64,000 nt of DNA. It comes from Candidatus Poribacteria bacterium. Lineage in GTDB: Bacteria; Poribacteria; WGA-4E; UBA9662. Position numbers and translations under genes: made by a program. The notes under the pieces were generated by a model, which saw nothing but the letters and a program-made list of their open reading frames with translations, did no database searches and was not told the origin of the DNA. The stretch is taken from NCBI GenBank assembly GCA_012963885.1, contig DTUY01000403.1, forward strand, positions 1 to 64,000, read 5' to 3'. Below, in pieces: positions 1 through 11,777 of this stretch. Each line of letters starts with the position of its first letter. The stretch's first letter is position 1.

Positions 1-130
1 GTTAATTCTGCTTCTCGTTGGATTATTGCCTACGTGCTCTGCTTCATATAGCCATCCTCGTGCCATTATCGGCGATTCCTACAGCCTTGGTTTCGCCGTT
101 TGCCCCTCGCTGAAAAAGTGGGGATAGCCC

Positions 131-1190
131 CTAGATCGGGTTCTCTCCACAGATTGACAGCATCACCGAATGCAATTCTGTCATGGGGCCCTTTGCCCGA
201 GCGTATTCCATCACGCCCTGCTCCAAAATCTCATGCTTGATGGTCTGGTTGCCTGCTTGTGCTACATCAAGCACCTGCCGCGATATGGCAAAAACGCCCT
301 CGGGCGCGCACTCCTTCTTTAAAGTTTCCCCTCGCTGCCCCCCAAGTGCTCATCCTAAGCATCACTATCCAAGGCCGCTCGTACTCCACCGCAAACAATA
401 ACTCGTTGACAAAGCGCTTTCCATCGTCCAAGCCACAAGCCTGTAGGTACCCAAGCGCAAACCCACGCCTGAAGTCTATCAGAGGGTATTCGGGACGCTG
501 GTGGTTCATTTGTACCTCGCTGAAAAACCACGCGATGTCCTCGGCAACGATCCCAATGCGGCAGAGTTCCAAGTCGATGATATGAAACTTGGGTCTGCCT
601 TGTCTCCCCTTGGGTCTGCTCATCAACACATTAAGCCAGTGAAAGTCGCCGTGCACCAAGACCAGCCGCGAGCCCGGGTTCCTCATGAGGGGTGGGCGTT
701 TCCGCAGCGCGTCGAACTCAGTCCACACGTCCTCCAACTCCTGGTCCTGCTCGCACAGGCCCGGCAACACCCTATCGAACTGCCAAGGGGTGTAGCACAG
801 ATGGGGACGACCCGTATCGCCTTGTCAGCGTATACAGGAAGCTGGTGCATCCGGCTGAGCAACGCCCCGATTGCCACGGCCCGCTTGGTGTCGTTTATAG
901 TCACATCGAAGGTGTCAAGCTAGGGGGCCATGGCCTGCCCATCGGAAGCCAGTACAGCAGTCCAAGCCCCGCTTTGCCGACGGCGCGGGTATACTGTACC
1001 AGTGTGGATGGCGGGGCGTAAGGTCCGTCCTCAATCCTGCTTATCCATCCTTCATTCAAAAGTCTGACAAAATAATCACCATCGCCATCCACGCTGGCCT
1101 TGAAGGTAGCTCTGTTGCAACCAAATTTGGTAGGGGACACGATGACATCGGTGCCCTTGACGCAGTTTGGAAGCAGGCGCGCACAGGCTT
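131..1190 (-). pseudogene. Aminoglycoside phosphotransferase/choline kinase-like gene, frameshifted
   Basis: Remnant of a small-molecule kinase of the APH/ChoK fold. The catalytic loop HGDFHWLNVL (653-624) and the metal-binding IDLE motif (about 578-567) are intact, so the C-lobe is recognisable. The protein is only continuous if at least four frame segments are joined: about 1190-901 (N-lobe, CNRATFKASVDGDG), 904 to about 770, 770 to about 285, and about 285 to a TAG at 131-133. The last shift sits in a run of five T (minus strand) and opens a plausible C-terminal tail ending LSICGENPI. Upstream of 1190 two stops (TAG TAA) separate it from a possible ATG. The family assignment is firm. Whether the lesions are biological or partly homopolymer read errors is not decided. 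Confidence 0.7.
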
Positions 1191-1395
1191 CCTTGACTGC
1201 TAGGCTTTTAGATTCGTCGATCTTTTCAATAATTTACTATTTTGTTTTTTTCGGCATTTCCTCTCTCAACCACCCTATCATTACGAAGGATTCGAGATTT
1301 GTACTTATACCGTACACATGTTCATAGGAATTACCACGGCATGTTGCATTAGAGGATCAGCTGAACCATATAGGTAAGTTGTTGCTTACCTATAT

Positions 1396-1645
1396 GACTT
1401 GCTCTGGCATTCTATCACGACTGCTGCCTCAAGTAAAGCGGTGGGATCGCTGTCAGTAATCTGGGTTGCAGCGAATCATGTCGGTACACAATGACGACAA
1501 GCGATTTGGCTGGTGACCACCCAATCCATCTCGGGGTACACCCTTCTGAATGGCGGAATATATTGGTGTGTTACGCTGTCTTGAAATCTGTTCTTTTACG
1601 TTTGAAAATTATCCGACGTATTGTCTGTACCGCCGTGGCGGTCTC
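1396..1645 (+). repeat. Dispersed repeat R1, near-full copy a
   Basis: One of about eight related copies in the window. Landmarks in order are GGCATTCTATCACGA, GTAAAGCGGTGGG, a CACAATGAC block, GGCTGGTGACC, CCCTTCTGAATGGCGGAATAT, GTGTTACGCTGT, GAAAATTATCCGACGTA and a palindromic tail TACCGCCGTGGCGGT. No transposase or known mobile-element protein is encoded. The stretch 1200-1395 before it holds nothing I can name. Confidence 0.75.
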
Positions 1646-1790
1646 GTGACTGGTGGAGGTAAGGGAAAGCCCCATTGGATTGTTCTGCCTACGAAGTATC
1701 AGGTGGGTACTGACCAATCCAAACTAGGTTATTAAACACGTGCTGATACCCGCCTGATTACCCCGTACGGGAGTTGAACCCGTGAAGATC

Positions 1791-1876
1791 GTTACGCCGT
1801 TTTGGTACCTGACCTTTTGCGTGGAAAAATTATCCGACGTAATGTATGTATCGCCGTGGCGGTACATACACGGGGG
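1791..1876 (+). repeat. Dispersed repeat R1, 3' half, copy b
   Basis: Holds the 3' half of R1 only: GTTACGCCG, CCTTTTGCG, GAAAAATTATCCGACGTAATG and the tail GTATGTATCGCCGTGGCGG followed by TACATAC, which makes a near-perfect hairpin with a 2-nt loop. It lies 150 bp after copy a in the same orientation. The rest of 1877-2024 shows no gene. Confidence 0.7.
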
Positions 1877-2024
1877 TATTGTCCCACTTCGACCGCCTTT
1901 GCTGCAGTTCTATACCGGTTTCTGATTCTGTGTTTCACTTATACCATGGCATCTGAATAGGCCACAATCTCTTCGATTAAACCACGTGATGTAACATTTC
2001 AAAGTTTCACTGTTCGAGTAAAGT

Positions 2025-3470
2025 CTAGGTCAACAACTTTTTCAGTACCTTTCCGTGCACATCCGTGAGCCGGTAATCACGGCCCTGGAAGGAATAAGTA
2101 AGTTTTTCATGGTCGATTCCCAACAGATGCAACCAGGTAGCGTGGAGATCATGAATATGGGCAGAATCATTTACGGGACGATAACCGAATTCGTCGGATT
2201 CGCCGTAGGTAAGGCCAGGTTGGATACCGGCACCCGCCATCCACATGCTGAAGCAGAGCATGTGGTGGTCACGACCGTAATTATTAGCATCGTATTCCCC
2301 CTGAAGCATCGGGGTGCGGCCGAATTCAGTCCCCCAAATAACAAGCGTATCATCGAGCAAACCACGCATCTTGAGATCTTTAATCAGGGCAGCAGATGGC
2401 TGGTCAGTCTGGCGGCACTGGCGGGACAGATCTTGTGGTAGGTTCCCATGTTGATCCCAACCACGATGGTAGAGCTGCACGAAGCGCACACCTCGTTCAG
2501 CAAGCCGCCGCGCTAGCAAACAACTACGCGCGGCGCTTCCCGGAGTGTGCACCTCAGGGCCATACATATCGAGAACATGCTGAGGTTCACCGGATATGTC
2601 CAAAAGGTCGGGTACGGAGGACTGCATCCGAAATGCCATCTCATAGGCGCTAATGCGGGCATCGATCTCCGGATCTCCTACAATGTTGCGCTTCAATCTG
2701 TTCAGCTCCATCACGCTATCGAGCAATCGGCGGCGGGCCCTACGATCAATGCCCGCAGGGTTGTTGACGAAAGGAATGGGGGCACTGGTAGGGCGAAACA
2801 TGACGCCTTGGTGCTCGGATGGGAGAAAGCCACTACCCCAATAGCGCGTGTGCAAGTTCTGTCCCTGGTTCATTCCGGAACAAAGCACGACAAAATCGGG
2901 CAAGTTCCTGCTGACGCTGCCAAGTCCATAGCTAAGCCAAGCGCCCATTGTCGGTCTTCCCGGTTGCTGTCCGCCACACTGGAGGAAGGTAACTGCGGGG
3001 TCATGGTTGATCGCTTCCGAAACACAGGTACGTACAATGCAAATGTCGTCGACAATACCAGCAGTATGTGGAAGGAGCTCGGAAATCTCTGCGCCGCATT
3101 GACCATGGCGAGCGAAAGCATAGGGAGACCCACAGATAATAAGCTTGTGACCGCGGATCTGCGCGAGTCGCTCGCCAGCGGTAAGCGAGGCGGGCATTGC
3201 TTGGCCATTGAATTCCACGAGCCTTGGCTTAAAATCAAAGGTCTCGAATTGCGAAACCCCACCGCTCTGACAGATGAAGATAACTCTCTTTGCTCTCGGT
3301 GGGAAGTGGGGTTCTCCGAGGATTCCCATCCCTTCTTTCATTTGTCCCATGGCGGGGGAGTCTTCCGCCAAAAGCGATGTAAGGGCAACGGAACCGATCC
3401 CCGATGCGCAGCGCCGTAAAAATGCACGGCGCGTGAGACGAATTCTGATACTATCATCCAAATCATTCAT
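2025..3470 (-). CDS. DUF1501 protein with Tat-type signal
   Basis: A 481-aa member of the DUF1501 family, a sulfatase/alkaline-phosphatase-fold group whose function is not established; it is abundant in Planctomycetes and Poribacteria. The N-terminus carries a twin-arginine-like signal, TRRAFLRRCASGIGSVALTSLLA (residues 13-35), suggesting export in folded form. Family hallmarks visible are FICQSGGVSQFETFDFKP near residue 65, the WDQHGNLP motif near 344, WGTEFGRTPMLQ near 385 and RDHHMLCFSMWMAGAG near 405. The gene is intact and of normal length. It begins 4 bp after the stop of the DUF1549/DUF1553 gene upstream, so the two are clearly co-transcribed. The pairing is a standard planctomycete arrangement, thought to concern surface or polysaccharide breakdown. 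No partner sulfatase is adjacent here. Confidence 0.9.
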   Translation of the reverse strand: MNDLDDSIRIRLTRRAFLRRCASGIGSVALTSLLAEDSPAMGQMKEGMGILGEPHFPPRAKRVIFICQSGGVSQFETFDFKPRLVEFNGQAMPASLTAGERLAQIRGHKLIICGSPYAFARHGQCGAEISELLPHTAGIVDDICIVRTCVSEAINHDPAVTFLQCGGQQPGRPTMGAWLSYGLGSVSRNLPDFVVLCSGMNQGQNLHTRYWGSGFLPSEHQGVMFRPTSAPIPFVNNPAGIDRRARRRLLDSVMELNRLKRNIVGDPEIDARISAYEMAFRMQSSVPDLLDISGEPQHVLDMYGPEVHTPGSAARSCLLARRLAERGVRFVQLYHRGWDQHGNLPQDLSRQCRQTDQPSAALIKDLKMRGLLDDTLVIWGTEFGRTPMLQGEYDANNYGRDHHMLCFSMWMAGAGIQPGLTYGESDEFGYRPVNDSAHIHDLHATWLHLLGIDHEKLTYSFQGRDYRLTDVHGKVLKKLLT

Positions 3471-3474
3471 TGGG

Positions 3475-5874
<2,400 letters not shown>

Positions 5875-6292
5875 TCGACCATTATTCTATATCACTTCGT
5901 CCTTCGTTACATGATTAACCCATACAATCCGAACGACGTCGCCACGCTTTCTTGTTCTAAAAATAACCGTGCGAAATAGTCTATGTAATGGAGCTTTCAA
6001 TACGAAAGACTTTATCCTCATCGGCTAAAATATGGCAGGATGAAGCTACAAACTATAAGAACTTACCAAATTTTCTATTGATTGATCAACTCGATTTTTC
6101 CTTCAGAGCATTAAAATAGCAAGGTATATATTTCAGTGTCAAGCAGTTTTTCTACTTTGTTAAACATTCTAAGGCATTTCAATATTAACAAGATAGCATG
6201 TTCAATCTCTAGAATATAGACTTCAGATACTACTGAATCAGGGCTGATAACAAACAGGAAAGAATATCCTGCCAGTCTACCCAAGAATCACA
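5875..6292. other. AT-rich intergenic stretch, no gene seen
   Basis: The stretch upstream of the DUF1549/DUF1553 gene is AT-rich and carries no reading frame of interest. It should hold that operon's promoter on the minus strand, but no convincing -35/-10 pair can be picked by eye. Confidence 0.4.
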
Positions 6293-6475
6293 GTCTTTGG
6301 CCTTCAAAGCATGACACAAGCGTTGAACGAACTCGATATCTTCACGCCAATAGGAGATGAATACGCCAGCCATATCAACTGCCCTTTGAAGCTCAAGTTT
6401 TGGATTAGCTTAAGCATTCTATCACGATTGCGGTTTCGAGGTAAAGCGGGTGGGGCAGTTTGAGTTTGTAATACA
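6293..6475 (+). repeat. Dispersed repeat R1, 5' half, copy c
   Basis: Shares GACACAAGCGTTGAACGAACTC, GATATCTT, AATAGGAGATGAATACG and GCATTCTATCACGATTGC with the copy at 15661. Only the 5' half of the repeat is present; it breaks off after GGTAAAGCGGGTGGG. Confidence 0.65.
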
Positions 6476-6482
6476 AGAAACA

Positions 6483-6562
6483 AACCCACCCACACCGACT
6501 TGAAGTCTAGTTCAGACCAGCATGGATGGGTTGCGTGGCTTTGGTTTTAGACTCTAGCTGGA
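6483..6562 (+). repeat. Palindromic repeat H flanking the heparinase-like gene, left copy
   Basis: Arms AACCCACCCA (6483-6492) and TGGATGGGTT (6533-6542) are inverted with 9/10 matches and enclose a 40-nt loop containing AAGTCTAGTTCAGACCAG. A related segment lies just after the gene (8302-8362), and a third, perfect hairpin of the same type is at 18058-18107. Confidence 0.55.
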
Positions 6563-6594
6563 GAGTATTGCCGCGTTGAAGTGAGGGGAGAAAT

Positions 6595-8304
6595 ATGAAG
6601 AATTGGCATCCACCGGCAGACGTATTCTGAACATACCCGAACCAATAGCTCCCCTCGACGCTGGGCGGATCCAGCAAATCGGGACAACCCTTGATGCTGA
6701 CTCAGGTGGCCCGGGCCAACCCATCTCAGTCCGAGAAACTTGGAGAACCCTGGCACAATTGAAGAGCTTTCAAGAGATGGTCTCAGCGGCCGTGGAAATA
6801 GAAGACGAACCTATTCCGGAACTGACGGAGGCTATCTATCTGGACTACGTGCGAACGGGAAAACAGACTGCGTACAACACATTCGAAAGAGACACTCGTC
6901 CCCGATTCGTAAAACTGGTATTGGCTGAGTGCATTGATACTAAAGGTCGCTTCCTTAACGCTATTCATAGAATGATACAGGCCTTTTGCGCGGAGCGAAC
7001 TTGGGTCCACTCCTTTCACGATCCCAAACTGAAGAACTGGCGTGGGAAAGCCACGGAGATCGACTTGAGAGTGGCCTCCATTTCGTGGAGTCTTTCTACC
7101 GCATGCCACTTTTTGGGCGACAAGCTGGATGCTGGAATCAGGAAACTGGTCCAGCAAGAATTGGAACGTCGGCTTTTCCAACCATTCTTGCTGATGCTGA
7201 ACGGCCATCGGATAATGCTCAACCAATCAAAGTCGTTTTCCTGGCTGGAGCTCTGTCATAACTGGAATGCTTCCTGCCTAGGTGGCGTCGTAAGTGCCGC
7301 TCTTGGGATGATCAACTCGAAGGACGAACGAGCACGTTACATCGCCGCGGCCGAGCGTTATAGTGCCAATTTCCTTGCAGGATTTCTCGCAGACGGCTCC
7401 TGCTCAGAAGGAATTGGATATTGGAGTGGTGGATTTGGCCACTTCGTCATGCTCAGCGAAACCATATGGCAGGCCACTCATGGGGCTGTCGACTTATTCG
7501 CAGACAAGCACGTCAAATCAATCGCTCAATACGGTGCTCGGTTAGAAATCATGCCCAGAACCTATCCGACCTTTGCCGACTGCCAACCGTGGCTTACGAA
7601 GCTGGTTCGTAGATGTCAGCTTGTTTGTCGGACGCCCCTATCCTACCAAACTGCGAGCACTCGGTGTAGCCTTCAAAGGTGGTAACAACGCGGAGTTTCA
7701 TAACCACAATGATCTGGGTAGCTTCGTCGTCGCTATCAACGGTAAGCTCTTGTTAACAGATCCTGGCTCGGAGGAGTATACCTCCCGAACTTTCAGTGAC
7801 CATCGTTATGACAGCAATCTACTCAATTCTTACGGACACTCCGTTCCGATCGTGGCTGGCGCGCTCCAGCACACAGGGGCCGTTGCTCAAGCAACCGCTG
7901 TCCAGACCTCGTTCGATGACGAGCAGGACGTCGTTACTTACGACCTTCGGTCGGCCTACGATGTGAAAGACTTAAAGAAACTCGAGCGCACCTTTCTCTT
8001 TTGCCGCTGTGGCTTGGGGCATCTCATGGTGAGCGACGACGTCCAATTTCTCCAGCCCCAGTCGTTTGGTACAGCCCTAATCACAACTGCTCAGTGGTGG
8101 CAGGTGGATTCGGATTGTCTAATCATATCCAATGGGGAAGAGGTCTTGCAAGTAGAAGTACAAGTGGAAGGAAGCGAGTTCGAAATTGCATCGGAGAGAA
8201 TCGAGGAAGAGGTCAGGACCGAAGAACATCCGATTAGAATCGGCATCAATCTGACAGCACCCATTGAATGCGCCGTTATCAAGATCATTGTCAAGCCTGC
8301 TTGA
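6595..8304 (+). pseudogene. Heparinase II/III-family polysaccharide lyase, frameshifted
   Basis: About 560 codons of a heparinase II/III-like lyase, the family that cleaves uronic-acid-containing polysaccharides by beta-elimination. The alpha/alpha toroid part lies in one frame (about 6720-7600; note CHNWNASCLGG and DGSCSEGIGYWSGG) and the C-terminal beta-sandwich in another (about 7600-8304; note GGNNAEFHNHNDLGSF and LLTDPGSEEY, which include the conserved His-Asn-His region). The frame change falls between about 7590 and 7680. A likely start, ATG at 6595 behind GAGGGGAG, runs into TGA after 11 codons, so a second lesion lies near the start. No signal peptide is readable. The domain order and family are clear; activity as written is not expected unless the shifts are sequence errors. 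Confidence 0.75.
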
Positions 8305-8440
8305 AATCTAATTCAGACTAGCATGGATGAGTCATGTGACTTTTGGGGCTCTCGCTGGAAGGAATGCAGTGTTACGCTGTTTGGGAAGATGTTCTTTTGC
8401 GCTGAAAAATTATCCGACGTAATGTATGTATCGCCGTGCC
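8302..8440 (+). repeat. Repeat H remnant joined to R1 3' half, copy d
   Basis: 8302-8362 resembles 6500-6562 (TGAAATCTAATTCAGACTAGC, ATGGATGAG, CTCTCGCTGGA). From 8371 it continues as R1: GTTACGCTGTTTGGGAAG, GCTGAAAAATTATCCGACG, TATGTATCGCCGTG. The heparinase-like gene is therefore bracketed by direct copies of H. Confidence 0.6.
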
Positions 8441-8660
8441 AATTATGTCCAACTAGTTGGTATCCTTTTTTCTGACCTTCCCTATCCTTGTCCTGTAATT
8501 TGAATTGCCTTATAATGTTATCGTGTATGGAACTGTAGATGAGATGCGAACCTGGCTCGTTCATTTGAATATGTCTCCAGAGAGCTAGCCAAGACTGTAG
8601 AATCAAGCTTGATAAGACAATATTATATGTTCACTCAACTCAATAACAAGAGGTGGAGCG

Positions 8661-9515
8661 ATGATCTCGAATGAAGTGATGACAACTAAAATGGAGCAAA
8701 TAATTCAGGATGGTTATTGCGTGATCGAAGAGATCCTCGACTCAAAAATGATTAAGAAATTGCGCCTTGTTAGTGACAGCATGATTGATCAGCAAGATGA
8801 AACACACTTTATAGAGCATGCTTCCCAAGGATGCATCATTAGTGTAACAAAACACCCTTTCATGGCAAAACTTATTGCCTACCCTCGAACCCTAAAAATC
8901 TTTACTGATCTTGGGTTCGATGATCCCAAATTCATGAGCGGTTACGTCATCAGTAAACCTCCAGAAGGTCCACCTCTGCGTTGGCATCAAGATGGATTCT
9001 GGTGGAACCATCCTGTGAGTTACACTGCTCAGACGCAGCAATGGTTCCTGATGTACTACCTGGTAGATACTACCCGCGAGAATGGCTGCTTGCGTGTCAT
9101 ACCTGGTTCTCACTTGAAGCGTCATGCTCTGCACGAACATATCCCAGAATATGAAAATAACATTAAGCAATTCAATCGTGTAGAGGAGCTGAATCATCCA
9201 CTTTTCCAAAAAGCGGAAGGCGAGGTTGATGTGCCAGTAAAAGCTGGTGACTTGGTGATTGGAGATGCCCGACTTTTCCATAGCGCATATAGTAACCAGT
9301 CCAAAGCATGGAGAACCGTTCTAACTTTATGGTACTGGCCTGATTTCAACGCCATGCCAGAACCGATTCGTGCCATGATTGGTTCTAACCGCCATCGGCC
9401 GGCTGAGTTGCCTGAATCCTGGCCACACCAGTTAACTGACCCATTGACAACTGAGTATCAGGGAAATACAAAACCGCTAAAAAGCTCTCGGTTTCCTACA
9501 CAGGAATTGAAGTAA
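8661..9515 (+). CDS. Phytanoyl-CoA dioxygenase (PhyH) family protein
   Basis: A 284-aa Fe(II)/2-oxoglutarate-dependent dioxygenase of the PhyH family. The double-stranded beta-helix iron ligands are visible as H109-x-D111 (RWHQDGFWW) and distal H207 (GDARLFHSAY), with R218 as the likely 2-oxoglutarate carboxylate ligand. Such enzymes hydroxylate unactivated carbons; the substrate cannot be read from sequence, and in these bacteria PhyH proteins form large paralogous sets of mostly unknown substrate. The start is supported by AGAGGTGGAGCG immediately before ATG. The gene stands alone between decayed regions and is itself intact. A second, distant paralogue is at 28248-28991 on the other strand. 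Confidence 0.92.
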   Translation: MISNEVMTTKMEQIIQDGYCVIEEILDSKMIKKLRLVSDSMIDQQDETHFIEHASQGCIISVTKHPFMAKLIAYPRTLKIFTDLGFDDPKFMSGYVISKPPEGPPLRWHQDGFWWNHPVSYTAQTQQWFLMYYLVDTTRENGCLRVIPGSHLKRHALHEHIPEYENNIKQFNRVEELNHPLFQKAEGEVDVPVKAGDLVIGDARLFHSAYSNQSKAWRTVLTLWYWPDFNAMPEPIRAMIGSNRHRPAELPESWPHQLTDPLTTEYQGNTKPLKSSRFPTQELK

Positions 9516-9880
9516 GCCAGTATAAAGCGAAAACCAAATTCAGGTCCTTGGCCTGTTACGCCACATCCAGATTGTTATCTGATATAGTAGTCATGTGGCT
9601 AAAGCGACTGCCATCCACTCTTATTCTAGCTGTCTATCCAGCTTAGCCTCTTCACCCACGAGTTACCCACTCCTTTCTTCTTAGGTAGACTGGTAAGATA
9701 TTCCTTCCACCAATTGAGTAATAGCTCTTAAATCTTAATAATATTTCCGCTTTTTCGGCTCCCTAGCCACCAAAAGGCCAAATACCAGTCCGTCAAATCA
9801 GGTCTATGGAATAATATCTAGAACCATTTTTATCGGCTTGGTCTGGTGCTGTCTTAGAGTGCCTGATTGCCTCTATATGG
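9516..9880. other. No gene seen
   Basis: Stops occur in all frames and no motif could be assigned. The neighbouring 9900-10260 segment is a gene remnant, so this may be the more degraded part of the same ancestor. Confidence 0.3.
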
Positions 9881-9899
9881 GTAGCAGTGGATATTTATT

Positions 9900-10260
9900 G
9901 GAGTCGCTATTGATTAACCCAAAAAAGGCACCGATTGGATCAATACTGGGTTTATGATCTTTAGGAATCTGTTCACCCTATGGTTGATGTGGATGCGTCA
10001 GGTCTTTCTCTGGTGGCCATTTCATCCGATTGGTTACATGATGCTGTTGGTCTGAGCTTCCTTTCAACTTTGGCTCTCAATTTTTGGGTTAGGCGATGAA
10101 ATTCGCTATCGTCAAATATGGTGGGTTACGGGCTTACCGCCACGCGCACCTTGTCTTTCTCGGGCTAGTTTTGGGTGAGATAGTCCGTGTGGGATTATGA
10201 GCCATCATCGGCATAGCAACAGGCATCAGCACTGACTATCGGATTATGCCAGGCTAAACT
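9900..10260 (+). pseudogene. DUF6784/6785-type membrane protein, C-terminal remnant
   Basis: Joining frames gives MRQVFLWWPFHPIGYMM and, after a shift, a segment beginning near MKFAIVKYGGLRAYRHA and running on with VFLGLVLGE and AIIGIATGI. This matches position by position the C-terminus of the minus-strand protein at 11778-12480 (LLWWPLRPLAYPIAGY, WGILKHGGIQTYRRTF, FFLGLVLGDF, WGIIGLITGE). It is thus a second, more decayed member of the same multi-pass membrane family, which has no known function. At least one frameshift and one stop are present. Confidence 0.55.
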
Positions 10261-10405
10261 CGACTTCCATCTTATGGTCTTCAGAGATGAAAGAAAACTA
10301 GTTCCATGGAATAATCATACCTGGTGGCACCTTAATTTAGGATATCTTCCCCTATTTCCTTGGCAACATGATCCCTGTAATATAGGTTGATGCTACAATT
10401 CAGCA

Positions 10406-10427
10406 GATCCAACCTACAGGTTGGATC
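10406..10427. promoter_or_regulatory. Perfect 10-bp inverted repeat upstream of the LamG gene, candidate operator
   Basis: GATCCAACCT-AC-AGGTTGGATC is a perfect 22-bp palindrome with a 2-bp centre, 39 bp before the ATG at 10466. A 2-nt loop is poor for an RNA terminator, so a dimeric DNA-binding protein site is the more natural reading. The function is inferred. Confidence 0.4.
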
Positions 10428-10465
10428 GATAACCAACAAGATTGGAAAAATAGGATAAACAAGCA

Positions 10466-11269
10466 ATGCGAAGAGTAATCAACTATTGGCGGTTAGTCTC
10501 TATGTTGACGTTGCCAATTTTAATTCTATTCCCATTATTGTCACCAGCCGCTGGCCCAGGTGCTCAAGAAGATAAATTGGTCGGGCACTGGACATTTGAG
10601 AAAGGCTCAGAACTGAAGGATCTGATGGGTAACTTTGCTGATATAACACTCAACGGGGCAAAAGTCAAAGACGGGAAATTAGACGTCGACCAAGGTAAGT
10701 GGGCAATCGCCACGCCATATACAGGTCCGGATATTCTCTAAGACATTGGTTTCGTGGGCCTCCTTAGACAGCCTTAAGGTACAGAAAGGCTCCATATTAA
10801 CCATAGATCGACTCTCCGATCCCACTTTTGACGCCATTGTCTTTGGGGAACGGCAGCCTCAGCGTTGGATGGCCGGTAGCGGCTGGTTTCACCGCACCGA
10901 GGATCCAAAACCTGGGTTTGAAGAAAAGAAAGAGGGGCAAATATGGCTCAGCTGGCCATCTCCTATAAGAAAATAGGGGGTGGTGAAGGAACTGCGCATG
11001 TCGTGATATACCATAACGGAGTAAAAATCGGAGACTACAAAAAAGGTATATTCCCGGTCTTTGCGAAAGACGATGCGGAGGCAATTTTGGGCAAACGCCA
11101 CGGCGGCGTCAATGGTGGGCCTGGTGATCTGGACGCTAAAATCGAAGATGCCAGAATCTACGCCAAAGTTCTGGATCAGGACGAGATTAAAAGTTTGCGT
11201 CCGGACACACTTGACATAGAAGCAGCTGGTAAACTGGCAACGGCCCGGGCAGCGATTAAAATCAGGTAA
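10466..11269 (+). pseudogene. Secreted LamG/concanavalin-like domain protein, two frameshifts
   Basis: Three consecutive frames build one LamG-like (concanavalin A-fold) protein. Segment 10466-10741 has a signal peptide (LTLPILILFPLLSPAAG) and LVGHWTFEKGSELKDL; 10742-10976 has SWASLDSLKVQKGS and GERQPQRWMAGSGWF; 10943-11269 has VVIYHNGVKIGDYKKG, RHGGVNGGPGDLDAKIED and ARIYAKVLDQDEIKSL. The two shifts compensate each other in frame number. LamG domains bind carbohydrates or mediate adhesion in secreted proteins, and this family is often duplicated in Poribacteria-like genomes. The middle and last segments overlap by 34 bp, placing the second shift at about 10943-10976. The first lies near the TAA at 10739. 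Confidence 0.65.
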
Positions 11270-11515
11270 TTTCGTTCTCTGATCATCGAGAGGAAAATCA
11301 TCCCGCCTGGTGAGGGATTTTTATCCCCCTGCCGAACCTATTGCCAGCAGAATGGTGATATCTGATTGCTATTAAGGAGAAAGTGTGGGCCAAACACCGA
11401 TTCTACCAATGTAACCCCCCTTAGCTGTCCCTCCGCCGTGGGCAATCGAACTTGAGTCTGAACAACAGATTTTCGGATTTAGCTATTAAAGATGGTAAGA
11501 AACGAATTGGCTGAA

Positions 11516-11640
11516 TACTAACCCGTCTACTCAAGCTAAACCATTCTGAATGAAGGGGTACTTCGGTGTTATGTTGTCTTGGACTCAGTCCTTTTGCGCT
11601 GAAAAATTATCCGACATATTGTATGTACCGCTGTATCAAG
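11516..11640 (+). repeat. Dispersed repeat R1, 3' two-thirds, copy e
   Basis: Contains ACCCGTCTACTCAAGCTA, CCATTCTGAATGAAGG, GTGTTATGTTGTCTTGGA, GCGCTGAAAAATTATCCGAC and GTATGTACCGCTGTAT. The 11270-11515 stretch before it shows no gene. Confidence 0.65.
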
Positions 11641-11777
11641 GCCAAGTGGTGGGGGCGCTGTCAGCAACTGGTTCTGAAGAATCGGACGGGCACATAATAA
11701 TAAACAACTATAGCAAGTCACGGCAAATTAACTTCTCACACAACCAAGACGTGCCACTTGGGAAAGTCGGTATCTTG

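Noticed and set aside
1745-1800. A minus-strand tRNA 3'-half-like stretch (ACGGGTTCAACTCCCGT)
   Set aside because: A T-arm is drawable, but no acceptor partner, anticodon arm or D-arm could be found on either side, and the region merges with repeat R1b.
2547-3419. 290-codon plus-strand frame opposite the DUF1501 gene
   Set aside because: It is antisense to a clear, intact family protein and has no domain.
7573-8304. Separate gene starting at 7573
   Set aside because: It is the C-terminal beta-sandwich of the heparinase-like protein; its first residues before the shift point are out-of-frame sequence.
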